NCBI GenBank assembly: GCA_947626985.1
Contig: CANQUG010000004.1
Coordinates: 22,522-86,521 of the forward strand
DNA: 64,000 nt
Source: an uncultured Lachnospiraceae bacterium
GTDB lineage: Bacteria; Bacillota; Clostridia; Lachnospirales; Lachnospiraceae
Direction: 5' to 3'
The notes below the pieces were generated by a model. It saw nothing but the letters and a program-made list of their open reading frames with translations, did not search any database and was not told the DNA's origin. Position 1 is the stretch's first letter. Each line of letters begins with the position of its first letter. This document shows, piece after piece, positions 6,850 through 16,016 of this stretch. A program made the position numbers and the translations under genes.

Positions 6850-9297
6850 TTATTTCAGCTGAATTCCCCATATCTTACAGGATCTCGTGCCCACCACCAC
6901 ATAATTCTCATACACAGCCGGGGACGCCTCGATAGCGCCGTCGCTGAGCACAAAATCGTCATGGGTTTCCCCTGTTTTTCCATCCAGCAGATACATTTTT
7001 CCTCCGCAGCTGCAGTAAAGCACCTTTCCCGTGCCGTCAGAATTATATACGCACACCGGAGAGGACCAGGCATAAAACGCTACATGTTCCCACACGATCT
7101 CACCGGTATGCTTATTGATACAGGACAGCACACCGTCATACTCGGCCCCGGTTCTGGCGACCGTTACGTAGATGTAATCCGACAGATCTCCTCTGCCCAC
7201 GGCAATGGTGGACTGCACTCCGCCGGACACGCCTGCCTCGGAAAAGCATTCATAATCCGTCTGCCAGACAATCTCCCCTGTTTCCGCGTCGATCTTCCAG
7301 ATGGGAACATTGGCGGTATAGGAGCTTCTCCACCCCAGATGGAAGGAGGTGCTCACGTAAACATAAAGCTTCCCGTCCTCCACCGAGAGAACCGGCGTGG
7401 AATTGGAGTCGTCCAGAGTATCCTGTACCCACACCAGCTGAAGGGTGTTCAGGTCCATGCACATGAGATTTCCGCCGTTGTCCGCAACAAAAAGATATCC
7501 CTTGTATATGGCCGCGCTGGTTTCCATACCGGTCCAGTAACTGGATACATCCGTCCTGATTCCGTAATAATTCCATTTGACCACATGATCCGGATTGATG
7601 GAGAACGTCCCGGCCTCCTGATCATACTGACTGTTCAGATGAATGAGATAGAGGATCCCGTTTTCTCCCGGATAGATCAGCGTATCCGTATCCGCGTCCA
7701 CCAGCGGAGACGAATCAAAATAGCTGAGGGAGCCCCTGGTGGTAAAGGGATCCGCATTGCCGAAGGTATACATCACGCTGCAGTCCAGAAGATTGATGAT
7801 AAACACCCGGGCCTGCCCCTCGCTGCTGTCATAGCCCGCGCCTACGTACATGACAGGATATCCCCGGGGATCCAGAGCGCCGGCGCCCTTAAAGGTATAC
7901 CCCACATACATGGAGTCCCTGGTGGCTTTCCCGGTTCTGAGATCCGTGAAATAAATATAGCCGTCCATGCAGGCGTAGATCACTTCCACCAGCTCATCAT
8001 CCTCTTTGGCCCAGTCCTCCATATTCATATGGGCTTTCACCTCTCTGGGCCATTTCATCATGAGGGGCTGACCGGTCCATCCGCTTCCGGTCCATGTGGC
8101 ATTGGAGTAGGAAAGAGAACCCGTATCCCGGGACCAGACTCCCTCCAGGGCAAATTCCTTCATCTCCGCATAGCCATAAGCCGGGCTGTTGCGGAAATTG
8201 TCGCCCCGGAAGGTGACGATTCCCTCCAGATCCGTGTAATCTCTGCCAGGGCCGAATTCGATGGGCGAGACAGGAGAATACTCCGACACGTCGGAAAGAA
8301 CCGCGTCATCCACCATGATTCCTGTGGACTGTATGAAATTTTCCGGCTTTGTAGCCTCCACGCAATGGGGCGCAAAGGAATCCGGATCTACGTCCTCGGT
8401 AAATAAAGCTTTTACATCCTTAGCCTTAGTCTCTGCATCTTCATCCGCTTCCTTATCCGCATCCTCCCCGGAGGTCAGTTCCACAGTTCCTTCTCCGCCT
8501 TTTCCCTTTCCTGTACCTTCCGCTTTGTCACTGGATGCTATCCGCTGCTGATCGGAGGAATCTTTTCTGCTGCTGAAGGGCTTTTTCCACAACAGAACCC
8601 CTCCGGCAATCACAAAGACGAGAAACAGGCACATTCCCGTCAGCGCATAGATTCTGTTCCGCTGTGCGGCTCTGCGCTTCTTTCTTCTTTTCCGTGTTCC
8701 GGAATGCTGCGGATTTCTTCCGGCCGTTTTCTCTGCGGCGGGATACCTCCGCGTATTTTCGCTGCTTTTTTCTATATTCCTGCTCTTCTTTTCCAGACGC
8801 CTCTGAGCTTCCGCAAGCCTGGCCTCCATACGGTCTTCATAGCTTCCGGAGCGGGATTCCTCGGACCTCCTTCTCTGAACCTCCGAAGCTTCCTCCGCTC
8901 TCCTTCTCCGGACCTCCGAAGCTCCTTCTGACGTCCTTCTCCGGACTTCCGGAGTTTCTTCCGGCCTCCTTCTCTGGACTTCCGAAGTTTCCTCCGCTCT
9001 CCTTCTCCGGACCTCCGGAGTTTCTTCCGGTCTCCTTCTCCGGGCCTCCGAAGCTTCTTCAGTTCTCCTTCTCTGAATCTCCTGGCGTCTTTCTCCGCTT
9101 CCTTCCTGTGCGGAAGAACGTCTCGCCGTTCTCCTGCCGGACGACCGGGACTCCTCATCCCTCGATATATTCAGAACCTCCAGCTGTCTTCCGGCATTCC
9201 CGCCGCCTGCCTGAAAACGCCTGTCCGCTCTCCCGTCCTGTGCTTCAGGATCCCACCCGAAGCCTTCGCCGTTTCCTGAGCTGTTGATATTTCTCAT
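6850..9297 (-). CDS. Membrane-anchored PQQ-like beta-propeller protein with repetitive basic N-terminus
   Basis: An 815-residue protein in three parts. Residues 1-210 are charged and contain about eight copies of an 11-residue unit of the form (R)xxEExxEVRRR, probably cytoplasmic and partly helical. One transmembrane segment follows near 215-238 (IYALTGMCLFLVFVIAGGVLLW), preceded by a KRRKKRR cluster that indicates an inside N-terminus. The remaining ~570 residues are exported: an acidic linker, then PQQ/WD-like blades recognisable from repeated G.(I/L)Y..D..TG....W units (for example DAETGEIVWQTDYE and NKHTGEIVWEHVAF). PQQ-like propellers in Gram-positives are usually binding or scaffold domains rather than quinoprotein dehydrogenases, and no partner gene is adjacent. 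Function is unknown. Confidence 0.85.
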   Translation of the reverse strand: MRNINSSGNGEGFGWDPEAQDGRADRRFQAGGGNAGRQLEVLNISRDEESRSSGRRTARRSSAQEGSGERRQEIQRRRTEEASEARRRRPEETPEVRRRRAEETSEVQRRRPEETPEVRRRTSEGASEVRRRRAEEASEVQRRRSEESRSGSYEDRMEARLAEAQRRLEKKSRNIEKSSENTRRYPAAEKTAGRNPQHSGTRKRRKKRRAAQRNRIYALTGMCLFLVFVIAGGVLLWKKPFSSRKDSSDQQRIASSDKAEGTGKGKGGEGTVELTSGEDADKEADEDAETKAKDVKALFTEDVDPDSFAPHCVEATKPENFIQSTGIMVDDAVLSDVSEYSPVSPIEFGPGRDYTDLEGIVTFRGDNFRNSPAYGYAEMKEFALEGVWSRDTGSLSYSNATWTGSGWTGQPLMMKWPREVKAHMNMEDWAKEDDELVEVIYACMDGYIYFTDLRTGKATRDSMYVGYTFKGAGALDPRGYPVMYVGAGYDSSEGQARVFIINLLDCSVMYTFGNADPFTTRGSLSYFDSSPLVDADTDTLIYPGENGILYLIHLNSQYDQEAGTFSINPDHVVKWNYYGIRTDVSSYWTGMETSAAIYKGYLFVADNGGNLMCMDLNTLQLVWVQDTLDDSNSTPVLSVEDGKLYVYVSTSFHLGWRSSYTANVPIWKIDAETGEIVWQTDYECFSEAGVSGGVQSTIAVGRGDLSDYIYVTVARTGAEYDGVLSCINKHTGEIVWEHVAFYAWSSPVCVYNSDGTGKVLYCSCGGKMYLLDGKTGETHDDFVLSDGAIEASPAVYENYVVVGTRSCKIWGIQLK
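8855..9085. repeat. In-frame 33-bp tandem repeats in the PQQ-protein gene
   Basis: About seven imperfect 33-bp units are visible here on the + strand, alternating CTCCGAAG and CTCCGGAG blocks with CTTCTCC. They encode the basic/acidic 11-residue repeats of the cytoplasmic tail. Such arrays usually vary in copy number by slippage or recombination. Confidence 0.8.
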
Positions 9298-9585
9298 TTC
9301 CTTCCGCCCTCATTCCCAATTTCATCTTTTGTACCGGAATTACAGAATATCCTCTGCCCGGATTCCGGTATACACGCATTTCATAATCCGTTCGCTTCCC
9401 ATCCGTGTATCTTCCTGCAGATCTTCCCGCAGATCATTGCGCTTTTTCGCATTGTTCTTTCCGAATCCAACTCTATTTTATTGTATTTTATACTAAAACG
9501 GTTGTTTCAACAAGATAAAATCCCCAAATTATACAATGATAAAAAAAATATTGGAAAGACGACAGAAGAAACCTCATTACGGCAG

Positions 9586-9617
9586 AAAAATAGAGCAGAC
9601 TGTGCTGCTCTATTTTT
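9586..9617 (-). terminator. Terminator of fucI
   Basis: A perfect 13-bp stem AAAAATAGAGCAG / CTGCTCTATTTTT with a 6-base loop lies 31 bp beyond the fucI stop. The rest of the 350-bp gap (9298-9585) is AT rich and should hold the promoter of the propeller gene; no clear hexamers or further structure were recognised. Confidence 0.8.
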
Positions 9618-9647
9618 GAAACCATTCCTGTTTTTCGTTCAGGCAGA

Positions 9648-11450
9648 TTATTTCTTATACATGGGTCCGTAGGTCTGGCAGGCTCTGTAATCCGCGCCCT
9701 CTTTATCCATGCCGAAGGCGTTCCACGCTGCGGGACGGAAGATCTTCTCAGGATCCACATTGTGCATGCACACCGGAATTCTCAGCATGGAGCAGAGAGT
9801 GATCAGGTCCGCGCCGATATGGCCGTAGCTGATAGCTCCGTGGTTAGCGCCCCAGTTGTTCATCACATCGTAAGCGGTCTTGAAGGGAGAACCCTCTTTT
9901 CCGTCGCATCTGGGCGTAAACCAGGTGCAGGGCCATGTGTAGTCCGTTCTCTTCCAGATCTTATCGGAAACATCATCGGGAAGGTTCACTGTCCAGCCCT
10001 CTGCGATCTGGAGAACCGGACCAAGGCCCTTCACCAGATTCAGACGGATCATGGTAGCAGGCATCTCTGCTCTGGTAAGGAATCTGGAGGAATATCCGCC
10101 GCCGCGGAAATAACCGTTGTCAGCGGGATTCCAGGTAGTGGCGTTCATAATGGCCTTCTGATCTTCCTCGGTCACGTTCCACCATTCCTTCATCACGCCG
10201 TTTCCGTTCTCATCCTTCGCTTCTCCGCAGGCGTCCAGGCAGGCGGCGCCGGAGTTGATCAGATGGATGAAGCCGCCGTTTTCCTTCGCAACGCCTTCCA
10301 GATCATAACCGGTAGCCTTCTTCACGGCCTCCGGGCTCCAGTAGGTACGAACATCGGCAAAAATCTGGGCACGGTTGGTCAGCAGCTTCATGAACAGCAT
10401 TCCAAGACCGTTCAGGATATCGTTCTCCGTAGCAAGGATATAGGGCTCTCTGGCTCCTTCCCAGTCGAAGGAGGTGTTCAGCATGGCCTCCGGGAAATCG
10501 CAGTTGGGATAAAAGTCTGTCCACTGTCTCTGACCCTGGAAGCCTGCGGCGATGGCATTGTGTCCGATGGCTTCCTCGGAGAATTTCTCATCCAGCTTGT
10601 CACTTCCGCTCATGAGGTCCTTGATGATCACCATCATCTTCACCACGAACTCCCAGTCCGCATCCTTCTGCTCCCGGGATTTCTGAATGAATTCCGGATT
10701 CTTGTCAAAGCCTTCCTTACAGAATTCCTTCGTCCATTTCAGCGCCTTCTCGTATTCCTCTTTATTATAAATGCCCTCTGTCATGCGGCGGATGATCTCC
10801 ACCTCATCTATGGATTCCACACGCATTCCCAGATAGGACTCCAGGAAATCCGTGTCCATAATGGAGCCGCCGATACCCATGGTAACGGAACCGATCTGCA
10901 GATAGGATTTCCCCTTCATGGTAGCCGCAGCCACAGCCGCGCGGCCGAATCTCAGCAGTTTTTCCTTTACATCCTCCGGGATGGAGGTATCGTCTGCCTC
11001 GCACACATCATGGCCGTAAATTCCGAATGCGGGAAGGCCCTTCTGTGCGTGGGTGGCCAATACGGACGCCAGGTAAACCGCGCCGGGTCTCTCTGTTCCG
11101 TTAAAGCCCCACACCGCCTTGATGGTGTTCCGGTCCATGTCCATGGTCTCTGCACCGTAGCACCAGCAGGGAGTCACTGTCAGCGTGATAGCCACTCCTG
11201 CCTTCTCAAATTTCGCCTGGCAGGCGGCTGCCTCGCCCACGCGTCCGATGGTGGTATCCGCGATCACAACCTTCACCGGTTCGCCGTTGGAGTATCTGAG
11301 GTTTTCTTCAAACAATTTCGCTGCGGATTTCGCCATGTTCATGGTCTGCTCTTCCAGAGATCCGCGTACGTCCAGGACTCCTTTCCGTCCGTCAATCGTC
11401 GGCCGGATGCCGATCACAGGATAATCACCAACGTATCTGTTTTTTGCCAT
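9648..11450 (-). CDS. fucI: L-fucose isomerase
   Basis: A 600-residue cytoplasmic ketol-isomerase converting L-fucose to L-fuculose (also D-arabinose to D-ribulose), Mn2+-dependent and hexameric in the characterised family. The N-terminus [15 protein letters not shown] is the family signature, as are the segment [16 protein letters not shown] and the long C-terminal domain ending ... [18 protein letters not shown]. Length agrees with the usual ~590. I chose ATG 11450, with GGAGGG 7 bp upstream, rather than the five-residue-longer frame. It stands alone: fuculokinase and aldolase genes are not next to it, so the rest of the fucose pathway must lie elsewhere. Upstream, a TATAAT hexamer (minus strand, 11482-11487) is a possible -10. 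Confidence 0.95.
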   Translation of the reverse strand: MAKNRYVGDYPVIGIRPTIDGRKGVLDVRGSLEEQTMNMAKSAAKLFEENLRYSNGEPVKVVIADTTIGRVGEAAACQAKFEKAGVAITLTVTPCWCYGAETMDMDRNTIKAVWGFNGTERPGAVYLASVLATHAQKGLPAFGIYGHDVCEADDTSIPEDVKEKLLRFGRAAVAAATMKGKSYLQIGSVTMGIGGSIMDTDFLESYLGMRVESIDEVEIIRRMTEGIYNKEEYEKALKWTKEFCKEGFDKNPEFIQKSREQKDADWEFVVKMMVIIKDLMSGSDKLDEKFSEEAIGHNAIAAGFQGQRQWTDFYPNCDFPEAMLNTSFDWEGAREPYILATENDILNGLGMLFMKLLTNRAQIFADVRTYWSPEAVKKATGYDLEGVAKENGGFIHLINSGAACLDACGEAKDENGNGVMKEWWNVTEEDQKAIMNATTWNPADNGYFRGGGYSSRFLTRAEMPATMIRLNLVKGLGPVLQIAEGWTVNLPDDVSDKIWKRTDYTWPCTWFTPRCDGKEGSPFKTAYDVMNNWGANHGAISYGHIGADLITLCSMLRIPVCMHNVDPEKIFRPAAWNAFGMDKEGADYRACQTYGPMYKK

Positions 11451-11732
11451 TTTTTGTCCCTCCATTTTTTGTTTTTTCTGAATTATATAAGTTTTTGCTG
11501 TGCTTTATTGAAAACATCAAATTATGGTTTTAATTATACATCAGTCTTCCGGAAAAATCACGCAAAAAATAGTCAGGATATGGACATTTTTTGTGATTTT
11601 TGATCAGGCGGTCACCATTCGCCCCGCAGGAAGTACAATTTTGCCGGCCATATGTAAAATCGCTCATGCAGATTTTCACCTCAGCCGCAGGAAATAACCA
11701 AAATTCAGCCTTTCAGAGGGCAAAAATCATAC

Positions 11733-11761
11733 TTGTATTTCCCGGAAGGTTTCCTTAAAAT
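11733..11761 (+). promoter_or_regulatory. Promoter of the flavodoxin-like reductase gene
   Basis: TTGTAT (11733-11738), a 17-bp spacer and TAAAAT (11756-11761) form a good sigma-A promoter 36 bp upstream of the start codon. It lies in the 347-bp divergent region with fucI. The rest of that region is AT rich and contains no gene. Confidence 0.65.
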
Positions 11762-11797
11762 GAAAATATGTACAAAAAAAGACATGGAGGCATGAAT

Positions 11798-12745
11798 ATG
11801 AAAGTTTTAGGTATTTCAATGGGCCGCAAAAATGAACGCAGCGATATTTACTGCAAGCAGGTACTGAAAGGCGCGGAAGCGGAAGGCGCCGACGTTCAGT
11901 TCATCAACACTGTGGCAATGAATATCGGTCAGTGCCGCGGCTGCGGCGCCTGCTCCAAAGCTCCCGACGGAAAGATCAAATGCGTACTCAAGGACGATTA
12001 TCTCACACTGGAGGAGATGGTTCTTGACGCGGACGGTATCGTGATCGCGGCGCCGGTTTATTCCGTAGGCATCGTGGGACAGCTGAAGAATTTCCTGGAC
12101 CGCTTCGGCGCAGCCCATGACCGCGCATCCCTGCTGGAAGAGCAGAAGCAGCGCAAAGCGGAAGGCCGTCCCCTTCTGGACGAGCGTTATTTCAAGGATC
12201 GCTACTGCAGCTATGTGGCGGTAGGCGGCGCATGGACGGAAGACTGGACCTGCATGGGCCTGCCGATGATGCATCTGTTCAGCTGCTCACAGGCCATGAA
12301 GGTAGTGGGCCAGATCAACGCAAACGATCAGGGCCGCAAGACCAGTCCGTTCCTCGACGAGCCCATGATGAACGATATGTTTGCCATGGGACAGAACCTG
12401 GCGAAAAATATCGGCGTTCCCTATGAGGAGACCACCTGGTTCGGCAGAGAAGGAACCTGTCCGGTCTGTCATCTGGATCTGCTCATGGTGAACGGAACGA
12501 ACCAGGTAACCTGCCCGGTGTGCGGCATCCACGGACATATGGAACTGGACGGCGAAAAGCTGAAGGTGGTCTTCCCGGAGGAGGAGAAGAAACGCGCCCG
12601 CAATACCATTCCCGGACTCTACGAGCATCACAATGAAATCGGCGAAATGATGAGAATATGTATTCCGAAGCTGCAGGAGCACAAGGAATTCCTGGCTGAG
12701 AAGAGAAAAGAATATGCCGCGTATAAACCGGTATGGTCCGATTAA
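11798..12745 (+). CDS. Flavodoxin-family NAD(P)H-dependent oxidoreductase with zinc-ribbon tail
   Basis: A 315-residue protein. The N-terminal flavodoxin-like fold has KVLGISMGRKNERSDIYCKQVLKGA (phosphate-binding loop for FMN), the Cys motif GQCRGCGACSKAPDGKIKC, and APVYSVGIVGQLKNFLDRF near residue 90, as in iron-sulfur-flavoprotein-like/multimeric FMN reductases. The C-terminal part adds a CPVC...CPVCG zinc-ribbon pair, which is uncommon. Start chosen at 11798, where GGAGG lies 7 bp upstream; two earlier in-frame ATGs are too close to it. It is monocistronic, ending at a hairpin terminator. It probably reduces a quinone, azo or metal-bound substrate; the natural substrate is unknown. Confidence 0.8.
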   Translation: MKVLGISMGRKNERSDIYCKQVLKGAEAEGADVQFINTVAMNIGQCRGCGACSKAPDGKIKCVLKDDYLTLEEMVLDADGIVIAAPVYSVGIVGQLKNFLDRFGAAHDRASLLEEQKQRKAEGRPLLDERYFKDRYCSYVAVGGAWTEDWTCMGLPMMHLFSCSQAMKVVGQINANDQGRKTSPFLDEPMMNDMFAMGQNLAKNIGVPYEETTWFGREGTCPVCHLDLLMVNGTNQVTCPVCGIHGHMELDGEKLKVVFPEEEKKRARNTIPGLYEHHNEIGEMMRICIPKLQEHKEFLAEKRKEYAAYKPVWSD

Positions 12746-12770
12746 TTACATAAGTGCCTGAAATGATAAG

Positions 12771-12806
12771 AGCAGAATGCTATGGATAATAGTATTCTGC
12801 TTTTAT
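12771..12806 (+). terminator. Terminator of the flavodoxin-like gene
   Basis: AGCAGAAT..CTAT pairs with ATAG.ATTCTGCT, followed by TTTTA. It lies 26 bp past the stop codon. Confidence 0.7.
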
Positions 12807-12808
12807 TC

Positions 12809-12892
12809 ATCTACGAGAATTTGATAACTGTAATTTTTTCATCTGCGGGAATTTGATAACTGAATTTTTCGTCTATGGGAATTTCATACAGA
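12809..12892. repeat. Short degenerate ~30-bp direct repeats
   Basis: Three degenerate units of the form C(A/G)TCTayGrGAATTTgATAACTG start at about 12809, 12840 and 12870. They sit directly before the longer tandem array and share no obvious sequence with it. No gene is supported in 12746-13248. Confidence 0.6.
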
Positions 12893-12960
12893 AATATTGA
12901 GCTTATGTCCATGAATTGATATAATTGGATGAAAAGACAGACACCAGATTAAAAAGATTA

Positions 12961-13156
12961 TAAATGTAATGGATACACGTCCGAAAATCCGGACGGCAAG
13001 CCTGACTTCAGATAAAAGATTAAATGTAACGGATACATGTTTGAAAATTCGGACAGCGAACCTGACTTCAGATAAAAGATTAAATGTAACGGATACATGT
13101 TTGAAAATTCGGACAGTGAACCTGACTTCAGATAAAAGATTAAATGTAACGGATAC
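12961..13156. repeat. 60-bp tandem repeat array upstream of an AraC gene
   Basis: Three full 60-bp units (12961-13020, 13021-13080, 13081-13140) and a partial fourth are visible. The second and third differ at only one position, and the first has about nine changes. Each unit holds TAAATGTAACGGATAC, then GAAAATTCGGACAG and CTGACTTCAGATAAAAG. Reading frames stay open on both strands only because the unit length is divisible by three, so I do not call genes. The array ends about 90 bp before the AraC regulator start and could be a cis-regulatory or recombination-derived element. Confidence 0.92.
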
Positions 13157-13248
13157 TGATGAGTGAATCCAGATGAACAAATCTGTTTCCGGAGAAAAAC
13201 AGCGCTGGACACGCACAAGAACAGAAAGGCACGGAAATTACTGAAATT

Positions 13249-14178
13249 ATGAAAGCATTTCACGAGGTACGCAGCTACGATTCCGATTTTATGGTCTGGC
13301 AGTCCGCCTACCAGGACATCAGCTTTCTGGCTCACTGGCACCAGGAGCTGGAGCTGATCTACATCCATTCCGGCAAAGCCCGTTTTCGTATCAATGACGA
13401 CGAATTTACCGCTTTTGCCGGAGATCTGATTTTTGTGGATACGGGAGATTTTCATTACAGCGACTCCTATGACTGCAAGAACATGCTGGACTTTATCGTC
13501 TTTGACCCGGGCATTATCAGCCCCCACTACGGCCGCTCAAATTTTGTCCATCCCCATATCACGGCAGAGACGCTGGCCGGTCTGGGGATGACGGAGAACA
13601 CCAGGCAGCTCTTTGCCCGGGTGAGCCGCGAGCTGCGGGAAAAGGAGCCCTTCTATCAGGAAATCGTGTCCGCCATGCTGCGGGAATTCGTCTACCGCCT
13701 GCGCCGCCTTCTTCCCGTCCGCGAGGAGACGGCCGCCGCATCCAACGACCGGGCTGAAATGCTTTACGATATCCAGCACGTTCTCACCTACATCGACGAG
13801 CACTATAACGAAGAGCTTCCTCTGTCCCTGGCCGCCTCCATGATGAACTTCAGCGAAAGCCATTTTTCCAAAGTGTTTAAAAAGCTGGTAGGGCTGAACT
13901 ACATCGCCTATCTGAACGCCGTACGCATCGAACAGGCCGCTTCCATGCTCCGGGGCACCGGGGCAAAGGTTTCGGACATCGCCCTGTCCTGCGGCTTCGG
14001 CAATGTGCGCTCCTTTAACCGCACCTTCAAAAAATATACCGGGTACACTCCGTCGGAATTCCTCATGCTGCCGGACGCCCAAGTGCGGAATTTCTCCTTC
14101 TACAAGCGCAAAGAGGAGCGGACTCATTATGTGCAGAATGATTCCCTTACGCTGGTGAAAAATTCCGCGCTGCCGTGA
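13249..14178 (+). CDS. AraC family regulator with N-terminal cupin domain
   Basis: A 309-residue regulator. Residues 1-150 form a cupin sugar-sensing domain (WHQELELIYIHSGKARFRINDDEFTAFAGDLIFVDTGDFHY, the AraC_binding pattern). Residues ~190-285 are the AraC double HTH, with LPLSLAASMMNFSESHFSKVFKKLVGLNYIAYLNAVRIEQA followed by VSDIALSCGFGNVRSFNRTFKKYTGYTPSEFL. The ribosome site is weak, with no GGAGG in the 15 bp upstream. The gene is isolated: tandem repeats upstream, a terminator downstream, no transport or catabolic gene in the same direction. It may control the fucI or binding-protein genes at a distance; the target is not determinable. Confidence 0.9.
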   Translation: MKAFHEVRSYDSDFMVWQSAYQDISFLAHWHQELELIYIHSGKARFRINDDEFTAFAGDLIFVDTGDFHYSDSYDCKNMLDFIVFDPGIISPHYGRSNFVHPHITAETLAGLGMTENTRQLFARVSRELREKEPFYQEIVSAMLREFVYRLRRLLPVREETAAASNDRAEMLYDIQHVLTYIDEHYNEELPLSLAASMMNFSESHFSKVFKKLVGLNYIAYLNAVRIEQAASMLRGTGAKVSDIALSCGFGNVRSFNRTFKKYTGYTPSEFLMLPDAQVRNFSFYKRKEERTHYVQNDSLTLVKNSALP

Positions 14179-14270
14179 TGCGGTCCCTGCACAGGAATAA
14201 CCAATTACAACTACGCTGCCATGGAAACCTATACGCTGCCGTAATACGGTCCCTGCACAGGCATAACGCC
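14167..14270. repeat. Direct repeat over the 3' end of the AraC gene
   Basis: A ~35-bp segment CGCTGCCGT.AT.CGGTCCCTGC followed by ACAGG.ATAAC occurs at 14168 (including the AraC stop codon) and again at 14234, a 66-bp period. A partial copy, CTACGCTGCCATG, lies between. It looks like a local duplication of the gene end. Confidence 0.65.
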
Positions 14271-14312
14271 ATGGCCTGCTGCGGCGAATAGAAAATCCCC
14301 CTGAAATTTCAT

Positions 14313-14412
14313 AAAAGGACTGTCGAACTACTGCATGACGGAGCGATATACCGGCGATTTTTGCATCTCTGATATATCATGTCCTGTCAGCATTGAACGA
14401 CAGTCCTTTTTT
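14313..14412 (+). terminator. Long-loop hairpin terminator
   Basis: AAAAGGACTGTCG (14313-14325) pairs with CGACAGTCCTTTT (14398-14410) followed by more T. The same element could serve both the AraC gene and, by its A-rich left side, the convergent binding-protein gene. The rest of the gap to 14558 shows nothing else. Confidence 0.65.
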
Positions 14413-14558
14413 GTGAGCGGGCGGTTATACCCCCGAGAATCTCAGGATTCCGCAAGAATCCCTTTTAAATGAAGCTTACTCCAAAATCCGCATTGAAAGA
14501 CATGTGAAATATTTGCAGCTGCATGGCACGGCCGCAACTGTTTTCGCATTTCAAAGAC

Positions 14559-15683
14559 TCAGAATGCGGAAGCCTCCGACGGCGGCGTAAAGATCTCGCC
14601 CGCCTGCTCATCCGTCAGATCTACTCCAAATACATTTTTATAGTAATTCTTCGTCTCCTCGATAATGTCGATATCGGAGAACAGCTCGGGATATACGGTC
14701 TGTGCCAGCCACAGCAGGGTTACTGGAGTATCCACGCCGCAGGTGTAGCTGCGGTACATACCCAGAGGCATTTTGTTCACTTTCTGGTTCTTCACCGCAT
14801 CGATCTCACTCCAGTCGTAGCTGCCGATGGTGTTTTCATAGAGATCCTCGGGCTGAGCCGCGTTAAAATTAGTGATAAGGATTCTCTGGGGATTCCATGC
14901 ATAAATCTGCTCCATATTTACCGCTGTGGAATTGTCGGTTTCCATCTCCTCGCCCACGTTCACGGCGCCGATGGCGTCCGCCCACCACTGGCCGAAAAAC
15001 TTCTGTCCAGAGGTGGTGATGGTGGTATCGTTATACTGGAACAGGAAGAAAATCCGCTCCCGCTCCTCGTCAGACAAACCGCTGACCCGTTCCTGCACAC
15101 GGTTATAGATCTCCTCGCTGTAATCCGAAACAAGCTGAGTACGATCGTTTTCCGGGAACAGCTGGGAGAGAAGCAGAATCCAGTTGTTCAGAGTTTCAAT
15201 GGCGTCATAACCCCACTTGCCGGGAGAAATGGCCAGCGCAGGGATTCCTGCGTCAAGAAGCTGCTGCCCCAGCTGAGCGCTGCCGGCCCCGTAAAAAACC
15301 ACATCGGGCTCCAGCTTCAGCAGTTCCTCAATATTTACGTTCGTACCGTCGATAAATCCGGTCTCCGCGTTCAGAATCTCGGGATAAAGCTCGGACAGAA
15401 GACTGTTCTGAGCCGCCGTCATACTGGGCTCCGCCATACCCACGATTTTTTCCGCGGAGTCAAAAAATACGGCAAGCACAGAGGGCAGCGGATAGATATC
15501 GCATACCACGATCCTGTTGATCTCCGCGGGAACCTCCACGGTGTTGTCCATATGATCCACCACTGTGATGGTGCCGGCCGTTTCCTCCTGAGCTTCGGCG
15601 CTCACCTGGATACTGCCCATGATGAGGGAAAACAGCATCACCGCCGTTAAGAGCAAACTCAAACGCCTGGATTTTTTTGTCAT
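14559..15683 (-). CDS. Metal-chelate/corrinoid-type ABC substrate-binding protein (BtuF/FhuD family)
   Basis: A 374-residue class-III binding protein. ATG 15683 is chosen because GGAGGA precedes it and a signal peptide follows (MTKKSRRLSLLLTAVMLFSLIMGSIQVSAEA). The mature protein begins TITVVDHMDNTVEVPAEINRIVV, the standard opening of iron-siderophore/heme/cobalamin binding proteins, and has LLKLEPDVVFYGAGSAQ and GIPALAIS at the expected places. There is no lipobox Cys although Gram-positive members are normally lipoproteins. It is the last gene of the nitrogenase-like operon, about 250 bp after the component-1 gene, and should feed the FecCD-type permease encoded five genes upstream. The ligand is unknown; a metal chelate or tetrapyrrole is inferred from the family. 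Confidence 0.88.
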   Translation of the reverse strand: MTKKSRRLSLLLTAVMLFSLIMGSIQVSAEAQEETAGTITVVDHMDNTVEVPAEINRIVVCDIYPLPSVLAVFFDSAEKIVGMAEPSMTAAQNSLLSELYPEILNAETGFIDGTNVNIEELLKLEPDVVFYGAGSAQLGQQLLDAGIPALAISPGKWGYDAIETLNNWILLLSQLFPENDRTQLVSDYSEEIYNRVQERVSGLSDEERERIFFLFQYNDTTITTSGQKFFGQWWADAIGAVNVGEEMETDNSTAVNMEQIYAWNPQRILITNFNAAQPEDLYENTIGSYDWSEIDAVKNQKVNKMPLGMYRSYTCGVDTPVTLLWLAQTVYPELFSDIDIIEETKNYYKNVFGVDLTDEQAGEIFTPPSEASAF

Positions 15684-15816
15684 TTTGTAATCCTCCTTTT
15701 GAAAATATATGATAAATTTCAGGGTTACCATGATCCTGACCGAATAAATATCCGGAGTGAAGCGCCTCACGGCAGTTTTTCTTCCGGGAACTGTAATAAA
15801 GCAGTTTGCAGCTGGA

Positions 15817-16016
15817 CAGACTGATTCAGCCTAACCGATGCTCCCGGATAAACTGTTTCAGACCGGTCACCAGTTCCGAAATCTGCGCACGGCAGAGCCG
15901 ACCGGAAAACTTTTGCATCCGAGCAGACGGACTCAGCCTAACCGGTGCTCCTGGACAAACTGTTTCAGACCGGTTACCAGCTCCGGAATCTGCGCCCGGT
16001 AGATCCGGCCGGAAAA
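15817..16016. repeat. Degenerate duplication of the 3' end of the nitrogenase-like gene
   Basis: The sequence coding the last ~28 codons of the 413-residue gene (about 15923-16016) recurs 107 bp further downstream (about 15817-15910) with scattered substitutions. Shared blocks include CAGCCTAACCG, AAACTGTTTCAGACCGGT and GGAATCTGCGC-like sequence. The outer copy is no longer attached to a frame. This suggests a tandem duplication after which the gene now ends at the inner copy. Confidence 0.8.

Noticed and set aside
6553..8406. 617-codon + strand frame across the permease end and the propeller gene
   Set aside because: It crosses a strong terminator and is antisense to the propeller blades; no domain is visible.
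9762..11603. 613-codon + strand frame opposite fucI
   Set aside because: Shadow of a highly GC-biased real gene; no homology seen.
12961..13156. CRISPR array
   Set aside because: Units are contiguous 60-bp repeats without distinct spacers, and no cas genes are near.
12884..13527. Repetitive small proteins encoded by the 60-bp array on both strands
   Set aside because: Frames stay open only because the repeat length is divisible by three; there is no ribosome site, and one frame runs antisense into the AraC gene.
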